Source: Rhodopseudomonas_A palustris_F (GTDB taxonomy: Bacteria > Pseudomonadota > Alphaproteobacteria > Rhizobiales > Xanthobacteraceae). From it: DNA of 64,000 nucleotides. The notes under the pieces are model-generated. The model worked only from the letters and a program-made list of their open reading frames with translations, searched no databases and was not told the origin of the DNA. A program made the position numbers and the translations under genes. Location of the stretch: positions 992,001 through 1,056,000 of the forward strand of contig NC_007925.1 in assembly GCF_000013745.1 (NCBI RefSeq). The letters run 5' to 3'. Below, piece by piece: positions 16,712 to 25,925 of the stretch. Each line of letters begins with the position of its first letter. Position 1 is the first letter of the stretch.

Positions 16712-16848
16712 GTGCCCCGGACGCAGTGCAGCGCGCCGCGAAGCGGCGTGGTGAGCTGCAGAGCCGGGGCCGTAACGGAACGCGGCATTCGTAACGGTCC
16801 CGGTTCTGCGGAGCAGCGCGAAGGGCGCTGCTCCTTGCCCGGGACACG
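16712..16848. repeat. Composite palindromic repeat, family E (copy 1)
   Basis: About 137 bp starting GTGCCCCGGACGCAGTGCAG and ending TTGCCCGGGACACG, with internal GCCGGGGCCGTAACGG and GGTTCTGCGGAGCAGCGC. Nearly the same element occurs in opposite orientation at 41217-41351 and 57515-57652, with a partial copy at 27236-27295. Confidence 0.8.
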
Positions 16849-16890
16849 AAACCCGATTTGCGGCGCCAGGTCTCTCTCGATGAAGACTTG

Positions 16891-18954
16891 TTACTTCCCC
16901 TCGCGCAGCCAGGTCGCCGCGAAGGCGCCGAGCAGCAGCAATAGCCCGATCAATCCGGTGAAGATCGGCAGCACGCCGACCCCGGTGACCACGCTGGCGT
17001 CGCGCATCCGCACCCCCATCCAGCCGTCGCCGCGGAACACGCTGGAGGAATGCACCGGCACGATCCGCGGCATGTCGAGGCTGTCGCCGTCGGTGACGCG
17101 ACGGGAATCCCCGCCGCTGGCCTGCGCCAGCGGTTTCAGCACCTCGGTGGTCGAGGTGACTTCGGAGAATTCCTTCGGGTTGAGCGGGCCGACATTGATC
17201 AGCGCCTTCAGCGTGCCGTCGGTGGCCTGCCACAGTCCGAGTTCGTCGGCCGGGGTGAGGCCGCGCCAGGCGCCGGGATCGGAGGCCGCGAGCGTGAGCT
17301 CGCGGGTCTTGCCGGACGGCGAGGTCACAGTGACCGGCGTCACGGCGTCCGCCATGGTCTGCCGCGTCACTTGCAACTCCTTGCCTTGCAGAGATAGCCG
17401 CAGCGCCTCTTCGTCGAGATCCGGTTGCTTCATCAGCCAGTGCGACATCCGCCGCAACAGGTCGAGGTGCGGGCCGCCGCCCTCATAGCCGCGCGCCCAC
17501 AGCCAGATGTGGTCAGAGAGCAGCAACGCGACGCGGCCCTCGCCGTAGCGTTGCAGCAGCAGCAGCGGCTTGCCGTCGGCGCCGGTCATCACCGGCGGCG
17601 TGGTGGCGTTGCGGGTGTCCACGGTGCGGAAGAACCTCGCCCAATGCGGCGGCTCGGTGCCTGAGCCTTCCAGGCCTCGCGTCACCGGATGGCGTTTGCC
17701 GGCATCCGACAGATGCGCGTAGAACGGTTTTTCGGTGACGCCGACCGGCTCGGCCGGGAGTACGCTATCCAAGGGCGTGCGCCAGATCGAGGTGGTCGAG
17801 GCGTAGTCGGGGCCGGCCGAGACCAGCACCGCGCCGCCGTTCCTGACATAGCGCGCGATGTTGTCAAAGTAAGCAATCGGCAGCACGCCCTGGCGGGCGT
17901 AGCGATCGAAGATGATCAGCTGAAACTCGTTGATCTTCTGCTGGAACAATTCGCGGGTCGGAAACGCGATCAGCGACAGTTCGTTGATCGGGGTGCCGTC
18001 CTGCTTTTCCGGCGGCCGCAGAATGGTGAAATGCACCAGATCGACGCTGGCGTCGGATTTCAACAGATTGCGCCAGGTGCGCTCGCCGGCATGCGGCTCT
18101 CCGGAGACCAACAGCACGCGCAGCTTGTCGCGGACGCCGTCGATCGCCACCACGGCGCGGTTGTTGACCAGCGTCAACTCGTTCTCGATCGGCGAGGCCT
18201 CGATCTCGACGATGTTGGGGCCGGCGTGCTTGATCTCGATATCGACGCTGACGGTCTGGCCGCTGAGTACGGTGCGCTCGCTCAGCGTCTCGCCGTCGCG
18301 GCGCACCGCGACGCGGGCGCGTTCATTGCTGATGCCCTGGTCGTCGAGCCGGTAGGTGATGGTCTGGGTCTGCCCGACGATGCCGAACCGCGGCGCCGCG
18401 GTGATGGCGATGCGGCGGTCGCGCTCATCCTTGCGGCCGGTGATCAGCGCGTGCACCGGGGCGGCAAAGCCGAGCGCCGCGGCATTGGCCGGCACGTCGT
18501 GGACCCGGCCGTCGGTGATCAGGAAGGCGCCGGCGACGCGGTCGGTCGGCACGTCGGACAACGCGGTCGACAGCGCGCCGAACAATTTGGTGCCGTCGGT
18601 CTCGCCGTCGGCCTGGCCGGCTTCGACCACGCGAACCTCGAGGCCGGGAATCTGCTTCAGGCGGTTGACCAGCGCCTCCTGCGCCTGCGCGGTCTGCTGG
18701 GTGCGGGTGCCGAAATTCTGGCTCGGGCTCTTGTCGATGACGACGGCCGCGACGCTCGACAACGGCTCGCGCTCCTCGCGGGTGAACGACGGATTGGCCA
18801 GCGCCAGCACGATCAGCGCCAATGCGGCGATCCGGATCACCGCGCCGCGGGTGCGGCCGATCAACAGCAATGCTGCGATCAGCAGCGCTGCGCCGAGCGC
18901 GATCCACAGCACCAGCGTGGGAACGAGGGGTGCGAAGGCGATGCCGTATTGCAT
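16891..18954 (-). CDS. Membrane-anchored GATase-like protein of the moxR operon
   Basis: 687 residues: two N-terminal transmembrane segments (about 5-32 and 38-55), a large presumably periplasmic region and one C-terminal membrane helix (about 658-682). The first part of the soluble region has a von Willebrand-like strand (VAAVVIDKSPSQNFG, then GAFLITDGRVHD). The middle (about 275-480) folds like class I glutamine amidotransferase (LRVLLVSGEPHAGERTWRN; RNGGAVLVSAGPDYA). The protein contains no cysteine at all, so the amidotransferase fold cannot be catalytic. It is the last gene of moxR-DUF58-DUF4159-this gene. The function is unknown; similar loci are linked to envelope or aerotolerance (Bat-like) roles. 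Confidence 0.8.
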   Translation of the reverse strand: MQYGIAFAPLVPTLVLWIALGAALLIAALLLIGRTRGAVIRIAALALIVLALANPSFTREEREPLSSVAAVVIDKSPSQNFGTRTQQTAQAQEALVNRLKQIPGLEVRVVEAGQADGETDGTKLFGALSTALSDVPTDRVAGAFLITDGRVHDVPANAAALGFAAPVHALITGRKDERDRRIAITAAPRFGIVGQTQTITYRLDDQGISNERARVAVRRDGETLSERTVLSGQTVSVDIEIKHAGPNIVEIEASPIENELTLVNNRAVVAIDGVRDKLRVLLVSGEPHAGERTWRNLLKSDASVDLVHFTILRPPEKQDGTPINELSLIAFPTRELFQQKINEFQLIIFDRYARQGVLPIAYFDNIARYVRNGGAVLVSAGPDYASTTSIWRTPLDSVLPAEPVGVTEKPFYAHLSDAGKRHPVTRGLEGSGTEPPHWARFFRTVDTRNATTPPVMTGADGKPLLLLQRYGEGRVALLLSDHIWLWARGYEGGGPHLDLLRRMSHWLMKQPDLDEEALRLSLQGKELQVTRQTMADAVTPVTVTSPSGKTRELTLAASDPGAWRGLTPADELGLWQATDGTLKALINVGPLNPKEFSEVTSTTEVLKPLAQASGGDSRRVTDGDSLDMPRIVPVHSSSVFRGDGWMGVRMRDASVVTGVGVLPIFTGLIGLLLLLGAFAATWLREGK

Positions 18955-18993
18955 TTATCGATCCCGCCATTGCTGCGCCCGCAACGCAATCGC

Positions 18994-19129
18994 CGTCATC
19001 CTGAGGCGCGCGGAGCTGTTGCGACGCGCCTCGAAGGATGGGCTGCGGGTGCTGTGGATTTCGACGCCGGACATCCGGTCCGTCGTCCTTCGAGGCTCGC
19101 CGAAGACGGCGAGCACCTCAGGATGACGG
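18994..19129. repeat. Palindromic intergenic repeat, family B (copy 3, long form)
   Basis: Two outward-facing halves: CGTCATCCTGAGGCGCG near 18994 and CTCAGGATGACGG ending near 19129, with CTCGAAGGATGGGCTGCGG and CGTCCTTCGAGGCTCGCC between. It fills the 242-bp gap between two genes of the moxR operon. Confidence 0.7.
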
Positions 19130-19196
19130 ACCTCTAGCTCTGCATCTTTGCGTCGAGCATGACGGTTCGTCGGGTCGTTGCGCTGATAATCTATCC

Positions 19197-22073
19197 TCAT
19201 TGCCCCAGCCGTTCGATCAGCGCCGGGGCGTGAACCTGGTCGGCCTTGTAGTTGCCGGTCAGCGTGTACATCACGATGTTGACGCCGGCGCGGAAGGCGA
19301 ATTCGCGCTGCCGCGGTTCGCCCGGCGACAGCGGCAGCATCGGCAGGCCGTCCGAACGCATTGCCCAGGCGCCGGCCAGATCGTTCGAGGTGATGATGAT
19401 CGGCGAGACGCCGTCGCCGCCGCGGGCCGGCCGCGCCGCGGCGTCGTCGTCCTCGTCGCGCGGCAGCGTCTCCACCCAGGTCTGCCCGGAATTGAAGCGG
19501 CCGGGGAAGTCGCGCAACAGATAGAACGTCTTGGTCAACACGTGCTCGCGCGGCACCGGCTCGAGCTCGGGGACATCCAGCGAGGACAGGATGCTGCGCA
19601 GCGTCAGCATGCCGGGGGTCTGCGATTCGCCATTCGGGCCGGGCGGCGCTTCCAGCGCGTCGCGGGTGTCGAACAGCACGGTGCCGCCCTGCTTCATATA
19701 GGCGTCGATGCGGTTGATGGCGTCCTGCGGCGGCTTCGGGGCACCCGCGATCACCGGCCAGTAGATCAGCGGAAAGAATGCCAATTCGTCGCGCAACGGA
19801 TCGATGCCGACCGGCTCGCCGGCCTCCAGCGCGGTGCGCTGCGCCAAGAACAGCGACAGCCCGCTCATCCCGGCCTTGACGATGGAATCCACGTCCGCAT
19901 TGCCGGTGACGACATAAGCGAGCCGGGTCTGACTCACCGCCTTGATGGCGAAGTCGTCATTGCCGGGCGCGGTGTCGGCCGGCTTGGGGGCTTGCTTGGC
20001 GCCCTGCGCGGCGGGGCGCGAATTGCTCTGCGCCTGGCTCGGCGACGGCGAAAGCGTTACGGCGGCCAAAGCCGCGGCAAGTAGCAACGCCGCAGCCGAC
20101 GCGGCGCGACGGCGGCGGAACAGCGCGCCGAGGCTGCCGCCGAGCAGTGCGACGATGACCGCGTCGACCAGGAACAGCGCCAGCGCGGTCGACAGCAGGA
20201 TGCCGCGCAGATCGCTCGGCTCGGCGGTGGCATAGCCGGCGCGGCGGGCGCGCAGCCCCGCAGTGTCGAGCGCGGCGATGCGGTCGGCGGCGGCCAGCGC
20301 GTTGACCGCGAGCGGGCCGTCGGCCGGGCCGTAGAATCCCGGCGGGTGGTCGAGCGAGGCGCGGTCGCGGAAGTCCGCCGGCATCGGCTTGGCGGTCGAC
20401 GGCGGCGGCCCGAACGCGCCGAAACCATCGAGCGTGCGCAGCGGCGCCACGGTGGCGGCATTGAGTTCGCCGGCGACGCCGGCGCCGGGCGTTGCGGTGT
20501 AGCCCGACAGATCGACGATCCGCCGCAGCATTTCGACGAAGCTGCCGGACATCGGCAGGTCGGACCAGCGCATGTCGGCGCTGACGTGGAACAGCGCGAC
20601 CAGGCCCTTGCCGCGATGATCGCCGGTGACCAACGGCGTGCCGTCGACCAGCGAGGCCCAGCTCTTGGTGGCGAGCACCGCGTCGGGCTCCGCCAAGACT
20701 TGACGATTGACGGTGACGTCGGCCGGCACCGCGAGCCCGGCGAACGGGCCGCCGGCGGCAAACGAGGCGAGATGCTGCGGCTTCTCCCAGGTCAGGCTGC
20801 CGCCGAGGCTGCGGCCGCCGCGGCGCAGCTTCACCGGCACCAGATCGTCGTCGGCCTGCGCCAGATGCGGCCCGGCGAACCGCACCAGCACGCCGCCGGC
20901 CTCGATCCAGGCGCTGATGCGCTCGCGGATCTCCGGCGCCAGCGCGCCGACGTCGGCCAACACGATCATCGGCAGCTTCTGATCGAGAAACTGTGCGATC
21001 GCCAGCTGCGGCGCGCCGCGCTCGCCGACCCGGACGTCGGCGAACGGCGCCAGCGCGCGGGTCAGATAAAACGTCGAGGCCAGCAGCGGCTGCGCGGTGT
21101 CGCTGCTGGCGCCGGAAACGATGCCGATGGCGCGGCGCCGCCAGCGCTTGTCGAGCAGCTGCACGGCGCCGGCGGAGCGCTCGCCGGCGATCTCCAGCCG
21201 GGCGATGTCGTTGCGCAATTCCACCGGCAGTTCGAACGCGGCTTCGGTCTCGGTGTCCTGCGCGGCGAACGCAAAGCGCGCTTCGCCGATCGGCGCGCCC
21301 TTGGCGTCGAGCGCGCGCACGGTGCCGGCTTCGCTGCCGCCGCTGCCCGGGCGCAGCACCTTGACGGTCATTTTCGCCGCGGCGTTTTCGGCCGCCGCCA
21401 GCGCGTGCGCGGGCGCGGCGCCCTCGAAGATGGTCAGGCTGCGATCGCCGATCGCCTTGGCCAATCCGGCGGTGAAGTCAGGGCCGCGCCCGGTGTCGAC
21501 GCCATCGGTCAGCCAGGCGATTTCGGCGTCGCCGGTGCTCTTGAGGAAGCGCTCCAGCGTCGGCAGCGTGTCGACCCGCTCCACCGCATAGGGTTTCGGC
21601 GCGATCTGGCGCAACGCGACGCGGGCGGTTCCGGCCGGCAGCAGCGTCGGATCGCGGTTCGGCTCCGATAGCGGCACCAAGGCCACGCCGCGCCGCGCGC
21701 TTTCGGCACTGGCGATCAATTCGTCGGCTGCTTTCAGCCGGGTGTCCCAACTCGCCGCGGCGCTCCAGCCGTCGTCCAGCACGATGACCAGCGGCGCGTT
21801 GGAGCCGGCGGCGCCGCCCGGCGGATTCCAGATCGGCCCCGCTGCGGCAAAGATCACCAAGGCGGCGGCGAGCAGCCGCAGCGCGGTCAGCCACCACGGC
21901 GTGCGCGACGGCGTCTCTTCCTTCGGGGCGATCTCGAACAAGAGCTTGGTCGGCGGGAAGCTGACGCGGCGCGGCCGCGGCGGCATCACCCGCAGCAGCC
22001 ACCACAGCGCCGGCAACGCGACGAGGCCGAGCAGCAGCAGCGGTTCGGCGAAAGCGAGCGGCAGACCCATCAT
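19197..22073 (-). CDS. DUF4159 / BatA-type N-terminal membrane protein
   Basis: 958 residues. The N-terminus (MMGLPLAFAEPLLLLGLVAL...PPRPRRVSFPPTKLLFEI) is the aerotolerance-regulator (BatA) membrane anchor with two helices. It is followed by a vWA-like region (about 95-215; LVIVLDDGWSAAASW, AWLTDGVDTGRG) and a GATase-like region (about 340-550). Two further hydrophobic segments (about 650-700) precede a C-terminal DUF4159 domain (about 735-958; FFPLIYWPVIAGAP, GGTVLFDTRDA, FYLLRDFPGRF, GVNIVMYTLTGNYKADQVHAP). There is no cysteine in the protein. The start overlaps the DUF58 stop by 4 bp. Probably partners the MoxR ATPase and the membrane protein downstream; the biochemical role is unknown. 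Confidence 0.85.
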   Translation of the reverse strand: MMGLPLAFAEPLLLLGLVALPALWWLLRVMPPRPRRVSFPPTKLLFEIAPKEETPSRTPWWLTALRLLAAALVIFAAAGPIWNPPGGAAGSNAPLVIVLDDGWSAAASWDTRLKAADELIASAESARRGVALVPLSEPNRDPTLLPAGTARVALRQIAPKPYAVERVDTLPTLERFLKSTGDAEIAWLTDGVDTGRGPDFTAGLAKAIGDRSLTIFEGAAPAHALAAAENAAAKMTVKVLRPGSGGSEAGTVRALDAKGAPIGEARFAFAAQDTETEAAFELPVELRNDIARLEIAGERSAGAVQLLDKRWRRRAIGIVSGASSDTAQPLLASTFYLTRALAPFADVRVGERGAPQLAIAQFLDQKLPMIVLADVGALAPEIRERISAWIEAGGVLVRFAGPHLAQADDDLVPVKLRRGGRSLGGSLTWEKPQHLASFAAGGPFAGLAVPADVTVNRQVLAEPDAVLATKSWASLVDGTPLVTGDHRGKGLVALFHVSADMRWSDLPMSGSFVEMLRRIVDLSGYTATPGAGVAGELNAATVAPLRTLDGFGAFGPPPSTAKPMPADFRDRASLDHPPGFYGPADGPLAVNALAAADRIAALDTAGLRARRAGYATAEPSDLRGILLSTALALFLVDAVIVALLGGSLGALFRRRRAASAAALLLAAALAAVTLSPSPSQAQSNSRPAAQGAKQAPKPADTAPGNDDFAIKAVSQTRLAYVVTGNADVDSIVKAGMSGLSLFLAQRTALEAGEPVGIDPLRDELAFFPLIYWPVIAGAPKPPQDAINRIDAYMKQGGTVLFDTRDALEAPPGPNGESQTPGMLTLRSILSSLDVPELEPVPREHVLTKTFYLLRDFPGRFNSGQTWVETLPRDEDDDAAARPARGGDGVSPIIITSNDLAGAWAMRSDGLPMLPLSPGEPRQREFAFRAGVNIVMYTLTGNYKADQVHAPALIERLGQ

Positions 22074-23011
22074 GCGCTGCGTCCCACTTTGACGCCGGGC
22101 GTGGTGTTCTTGGTCACCGTCATGCCGGCGTGCAGGAACAGCAGCAGTTCGGCGGCGGAACGGCTGGTGGTGTGGGTGGAGAACAGCCAGTCGAGCTTAT
22201 TGGTCTCGGCGCGGATCTGGTCGCGATGCGCGGCGACGCGGGCCACGTAATCGCTCGCCCATTTCTCGGCGCGGCCGGCGGTGATCATCTCGCCGCCCTC
22301 AGGGTCGACGAATTCGACGCGTCCGGAATACGGAAAGCTCTCTTCGGCGGGGTCGACCACCTGGACCAGCGTGCCATGGGCGCCGGAGGCCGACAGCCCG
22401 GCCAGCATGGTCTTGATCTCGGCGATCGGCGACCAGCAATCCGACAGCACGACGATTTCGGCCAGCGCCGCCGGCACGAAGGACGGCGGCAGGCTGGCGC
22501 GCGTGCCGGTGTCGTGCAGCATCGCCTGCGCCATCTTGTCGATCACATTGCTGTTCGAGGTCGGGTTCATCAGTCCGGGCACGCCGACGCGCTCGCCGCC
22601 GGCGACCAAGAGTTGCGCCAGCGCGAAACTGACGATCAGCGCCCGTTCGAGCTTCGAGTCGCGCGCGGTCTTGGAGGCGAATGCCATCGACAACGAGCGG
22701 TCCGGCCACAGCCATACGGTGTGCGCGGCTTCCCACTCCTGTTCGCGGACGTACAAATGGTCGTCGCGCGCCGAGCGGCGCCAGTCGACATTCTGCGACG
22801 GCTCGCCGGAAACGAAGCGTCGATATTGCCAAAAGCTCTCGCCGGCGCCGGCACGGCGCCGGCCATGCACGCCGTGGATCACATTGGCGGCGATCCGGCG
22901 GGCTTCCAGCATCAGCCGCGGCAACGACGCGGCGAGACTCCGGCTTTCGCCGTCGGCGCGTCGCAGGGCGAGGACTTCCGGTGGATCGCGCTCGGCAGCT
23001 GCTGCCATCAA
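22070..23011 (-). CDS. DUF58 domain-containing protein
   Basis: 313-residue soluble protein. The DUF58 core is clear: RRAGAGESFWQYRRFVSGEPSQNVDWRRSARDDHLYVREQEWEA, followed by a vWA-like fold (VWLWPDRSLSMAFAS with a degenerate metal site). DUF58 proteins are nearly always encoded next to MoxR AAA+ ATPases and are thought to be their substrates or partners in assembling envelope complexes. It overlaps both neighbours by 4 bp (ATGA), so the operon is translationally coupled. Confidence 0.9.
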   Translation of the reverse strand: MMAAAAERDPPEVLALRRADGESRSLAASLPRLMLEARRIAANVIHGVHGRRRAGAGESFWQYRRFVSGEPSQNVDWRRSARDDHLYVREQEWEAAHTVWLWPDRSLSMAFASKTARDSKLERALIVSFALAQLLVAGGERVGVPGLMNPTSNSNVIDKMAQAMLHDTGTRASLPPSFVPAALAEIVVLSDCWSPIAEIKTMLAGLSASGAHGTLVQVVDPAEESFPYSGRVEFVDPEGGEMITAGRAEKWASDYVARVAAHRDQIRAETNKLDWLFSTHTTSRSAAELLLFLHAGMTVTKNTTPGVKVGRSA

Positions 23012-24012
23012 CCGATCCGCGATTTCAGCTGGCGGATCACCTCGGGAATCGTGGTGCCTTCGGCGCGCGCCGCAAAGGTCAGCGCCATGCGGTGCTTCAG
23101 GATCGGTTCAGCAAGATCGAGCACGTCGTCGATCGACGGCGCCAGCCTTCCGTCGAGCAGCGCGCGGGCGCGCACCGCGAGCATCAGGGATTGGCTGGCG
23201 CGCGGGCCGGGGCCCCAGGCGATCAGCTTGCCGGTGGCGCCGCCGTCGGGGCCGGGACGCGCGGATCTGACGAGAGTGAGGATCGCCTCCACCACGGAAT
23301 CGCCGACCGGCAGCCGGCGCACCAGCCGCTGCGCGGTGATCAGCGTCTCGGCGCTCATCGCCGCCTTGGCCAGCGTCTCGTCGGCGCCGGTGGTCTCGAA
23401 CAGGATGCGGCGCTCGGCGTCGCGGTCCGGATAGTCGACGTCGATTTCCATCAGGAAGCGGTCGAGTTGGGCTTCCGGCAGCGGATAGGTGCCTTCCTGC
23501 TCCAGCGGGTTCTGCGTCGCCAGCACGTGGAACGGCTTCGGCAGATCGTGCCGCGCGCCGGCCACTGTGATGTGCTGCTCCTGCATCGCCTGCAGCAACG
23601 CCGACTGGGTGCGCGGGCTGGCGCGGTTGATCTCGTCGGCCATCAGCAGCTGCGCGAACACCGGGCCGGAGATGAAGCGGAACGAGCGCTTGCCGGTGAC
23701 GCTTTCGTCGAGCACCTCGGCGCCGAGAATATCCGACGGCATCAGATCGGGGGTGAACTGGATCCGCTTGGCATCTAACCCGAGCGTGGTGCCGAGGGTT
23801 TCGACGAGCTTGGTCTTGGCCAGACCGGGCACGCCGATCAACAGCGCATGGCCGCCGGACAGGATGGTCACCAAAGTGTTTTCAACCACCTTGTCCTGTC
23901 CGAAGATCACGGTCGCGATGGCGTCCCTGGCGACGCGGATTTCGCCCGCGACCTGCTCGGCCGAGCGCACGATCACGTCTTCCAGCTTCTCGACAGTCTC
24001 TGCGCCAGCCAT
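23008..24012 (-). CDS. MoxR-family AAA+ ATPase
   Basis: 334-residue AAA+ ATPase of the MoxR family (AAA_3 plus lid domain). Walker A is GVPGLAKTKLVE, Walker B is LLMADEINRASPRTQSALLQAM, sensor 1 is FHVLATQNPLEQEGTYPLPEAQLDRFLM, and an Arg in YPDRDAERRIL follows. MoxR ATPases act as chaperones that mature enzyme or envelope complexes using ATP. It is the first gene of the four-gene minus-strand operon; the promoter should lie in the divergent region up to 24376. Confidence 0.93.
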   Translation of the reverse strand: MAGAETVEKLEDVIVRSAEQVAGEIRVARDAIATVIFGQDKVVENTLVTILSGGHALLIGVPGLAKTKLVETLGTTLGLDAKRIQFTPDLMPSDILGAEVLDESVTGKRSFRFISGPVFAQLLMADEINRASPRTQSALLQAMQEQHITVAGARHDLPKPFHVLATQNPLEQEGTYPLPEAQLDRFLMEIDVDYPDRDAERRILFETTGADETLAKAAMSAETLITAQRLVRRLPVGDSVVEAILTLVRSARPGPDGGATGKLIAWGPGPRASQSLMLAVRARALLDGRLAPSIDDVLDLAEPILKHRMALTFAARAEGTTIPEVIRQLKSRIG

Positions 24013-24376
24013 CCGTCACTCCCTTGCGTGCGACGCAGCGTCTGCGTCGTGCCACCTTCGTCACCCGCCGAGCAGCGAAGGCCGTGCATTCGTTGTTAAA
24101 CATTCACCGCATTATGCGGCCTCAAAGCCGCGAACCGCATCACGATATGGAGAGTTAGACAAGCCTGGTGATGTGGATCGGACGTTCACTTCAGCTCACT
24201 GCGCATCCTCACGAGAACCTCCGAACCACAGCCGCGAGATTGGTAAATTTTCTAGGTCCTCGAATTCGAAAGCTGCGACAGATAAGCAGTTGAGATGCGA
24301 AGCTCGAATTCGACAAGCTAAGGCTATTCGATAGTTGCAGCAATCGTGCCAAACTTGGACAGCAGGTCAGGTAACC
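24013..24376. other. Divergent promoter region between moxR and DUF1285 gene
   Basis: 364 bp, clearly more AT-rich than the surroundings, with no credible ORF. It contains a direct repeat of CTCGAATTCGA followed by AAGCT (near 24259 and 24303) and stretches such as GGTAAATTTTCTAGG that could be promoter elements. No known operator was recognised. Confidence 0.4.
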
Positions 24377-24979
24377 ATGGCGAAGCAAGGGCAGAGCCCG
24401 ATTCAAAATCTCGACGGCTTGGTTGCGGCGGCGACCGGCGTCGGCCAATCGGCCAAAGGTCTGCCGCCGGTGCATCTGTGGAACCCGCCGTTCTGCGGTG
24501 ACCTGGATATGCGAATCGCCAGCGACGGCACTTGGTTTTATCTCGGCACGCCGATCGGCCGGCCGGCGCTGGTGCGATTGTTCTCGACGATTCTGAAGCG
24601 CGAGGACGGCAAGCACTTTCTCGTGACGCCGGTGGAAAAGGTCGGCATCCAGGTCGACGACGCGCCGTTCCTTGCCGTCGAGATGGTCAAGGACGCCGGC
24701 GCCGATGGCCCGCTGCTGCGGTTTCGCACCAATGTCGACGACTGGGTGCCGTGCGACCGGGAGCATCGGCTGCGGTTCGAAGTCGCAGCCGACGGCGGGC
24801 TGATGCCGTATCTGCACGTCCGCGCCGAGTTGTGGGCTAAGGTGACCCGCGCGCTGTATTACGATCTGGTTGACATTGGCGAGGAGCGGGTGGTCGATGG
24901 CCGTGCGATGTTTGGGATTGCTTCCGGCGGCGCGTATTTTGCGATGGCCGACGCGGAGCAGGTGAGGGGAGCGCTTTGA
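24377..24979 (+). CDS. DUF1285 family protein
   Basis: 200-residue soluble protein. It matches the DUF1285 family by LPPVHLWNPPFCGDLDMRIASDGTW, YLGTPIGRPALVRLFSTILKREDG, YFLVTPVEKVGIQVDDAPF-like strands and FRTNVDDWVPCDREHRLRF. Structures of the family show two sheet domains; the function is unknown. The ATG at 24377 (MAKQGQSPIQNLD) is preferred over an upstream TTG. The stop overlaps the NUDIX start, so the two are coupled. This block is divergent from the moxR operon in a conserved order. Confidence 0.88.
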   Translation: MAKQGQSPIQNLDGLVAAATGVGQSAKGLPPVHLWNPPFCGDLDMRIASDGTWFYLGTPIGRPALVRLFSTILKREDGKHFLVTPVEKVGIQVDDAPFLAVEMVKDAGADGPLLRFRTNVDDWVPCDREHRLRFEVAADGGLMPYLHVRAELWAKVTRALYYDLVDIGEERVVDGRAMFGIASGGAYFAMADAEQVRGAL

Positions 24980-25653
24980 ACGAGCCTATGCTGGAGACCG
25001 GTCCTGGCGTCGTCGGGGTCGACTCGGAGGAATTCTTCGGCCGCGCCCGGCAACGGTTGGGTTTCGAGGTTCCGCCCGCTCTCACCGACCCTAGCATCTT
25101 GCCCCCCAGCGGCGATGCCGGAACCGACCGGATGTGGCAGATCATCGCGCAGGAGCGGCCGGTCCGTCCTGCGGCCGTGCTGATCGCCGTGGTCGACCAC
25201 GCCGAGCCGACCGTGCTGTTGACGATGCGCGCGGCACATCTCACCGACCACGCCGGCCAGATCGCGTTTCCCGGCGGCAAGATCGACGCCGTCGACGCCT
25301 CGCCGCGCGACGCCGCGCTGCGCGAGGCCGAGGAGGAGATCGGGCTCGACCGCAGCTATGTCGATCCGATCGGCTATCTCGATCTCTACGCCACCGGCTA
25401 CGGCTTTCGCATCCTGCCGCTGGTGGCGCGGGTCAGGCCGGGCTTCGAGCTGCGCATCAACAAGGCGGAGGTCGACGACGCCTTCGAGGTGCCGCTGGCG
25501 TTCCTGATGAACCCGGCCAACCACCAGCTGCACAGCAAGGAATTTCGCGGCGCCGCGCGCAGCTACTACGCCATGCCGTTCGCCGAGCGCTACATCTGGG
25601 GTGCCACCGCGGGAATCTTGCGGGTGCTGTACGAGCGGGTTTATCTGCCATGA
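24976..25653 (+). CDS. NUDIX CoA pyrophosphatase-like hydrolase
   Basis: 225-residue NUDIX hydrolase. The Nudix box is GGKIDAVDASPRDAALREAEEEIGL, with the UPF0035 region (LLTMRAAHLTDHAGQIAFPGG) just before it, which marks the CoA/acyl-CoA pyrophosphatase (NudL-type) subgroup. It likely hydrolyses CoA to 3',5'-ADP and phosphopantetheine. The start is TTG at 24976, supported by GAGGGGAG 7 nt upstream and the overlap with the previous stop; an ATG at 24988 is the alternative. The stop overlaps the next ATG (ATGA). Confidence 0.9.
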   Translation: MNEPMLETGPGVVGVDSEEFFGRARQRLGFEVPPALTDPSILPPSGDAGTDRMWQIIAQERPVRPAAVLIAVVDHAEPTVLLTMRAAHLTDHAGQIAFPGGKIDAVDASPRDAALREAEEEIGLDRSYVDPIGYLDLYATGYGFRILPLVARVRPGFELRINKAEVDDAFEVPLAFLMNPANHQLHSKEFRGAARSYYAMPFAERYIWGATAGILRVLYERVYLP

Positions 25654-25913
25654 TTCGTCCAGTGCTGACTGAAATCGGAATCTTTCTCATTCCGTTCGCC
25701 ATTTACGCGATCTACCTGCTGGGCAGCCGCTCTGGCGTGTTCCGGCAATCCTCGTGGCCGTTGCACGTGCTGGGCAAGCTGGCGTTGGGCGCGCTGATCC
25801 TGACCATCGTCAGCCTATTGTTGCTGGCGCATTACTCCGGAGCGCCGCCGAATTCGACCTACGTTCCCGCGCATATTGAAAACGGCCGGCTGGTGCCGGG
25901 CTACGAGAAGTAA
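25650..25913 (+). CDS. Small membrane protein, DUF6111-like
   Basis: 87 residues with two hydrophobic segments (about 7-25 and 41-62) and a short soluble tail ending NGRLVPGYEK. It overlaps the NUDIX stop by 4 bp and ends 12 bp before the CCA nucleotidyltransferase gene, so it belongs to the same operon. I recognise the arrangement from Rhizobiales, where this small protein is annotated as DUF6111; its function is unknown. Confidence 0.75.
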   Translation: MIRPVLTEIGIFLIPFAIYAIYLLGSRSGVFRQSSWPLHVLGKLALGALILTIVSLLLLAHYSGAPPNSTYVPAHIENGRLVPGYEK

Positions 25914-25925
25914 CGGAGGCGGGAC

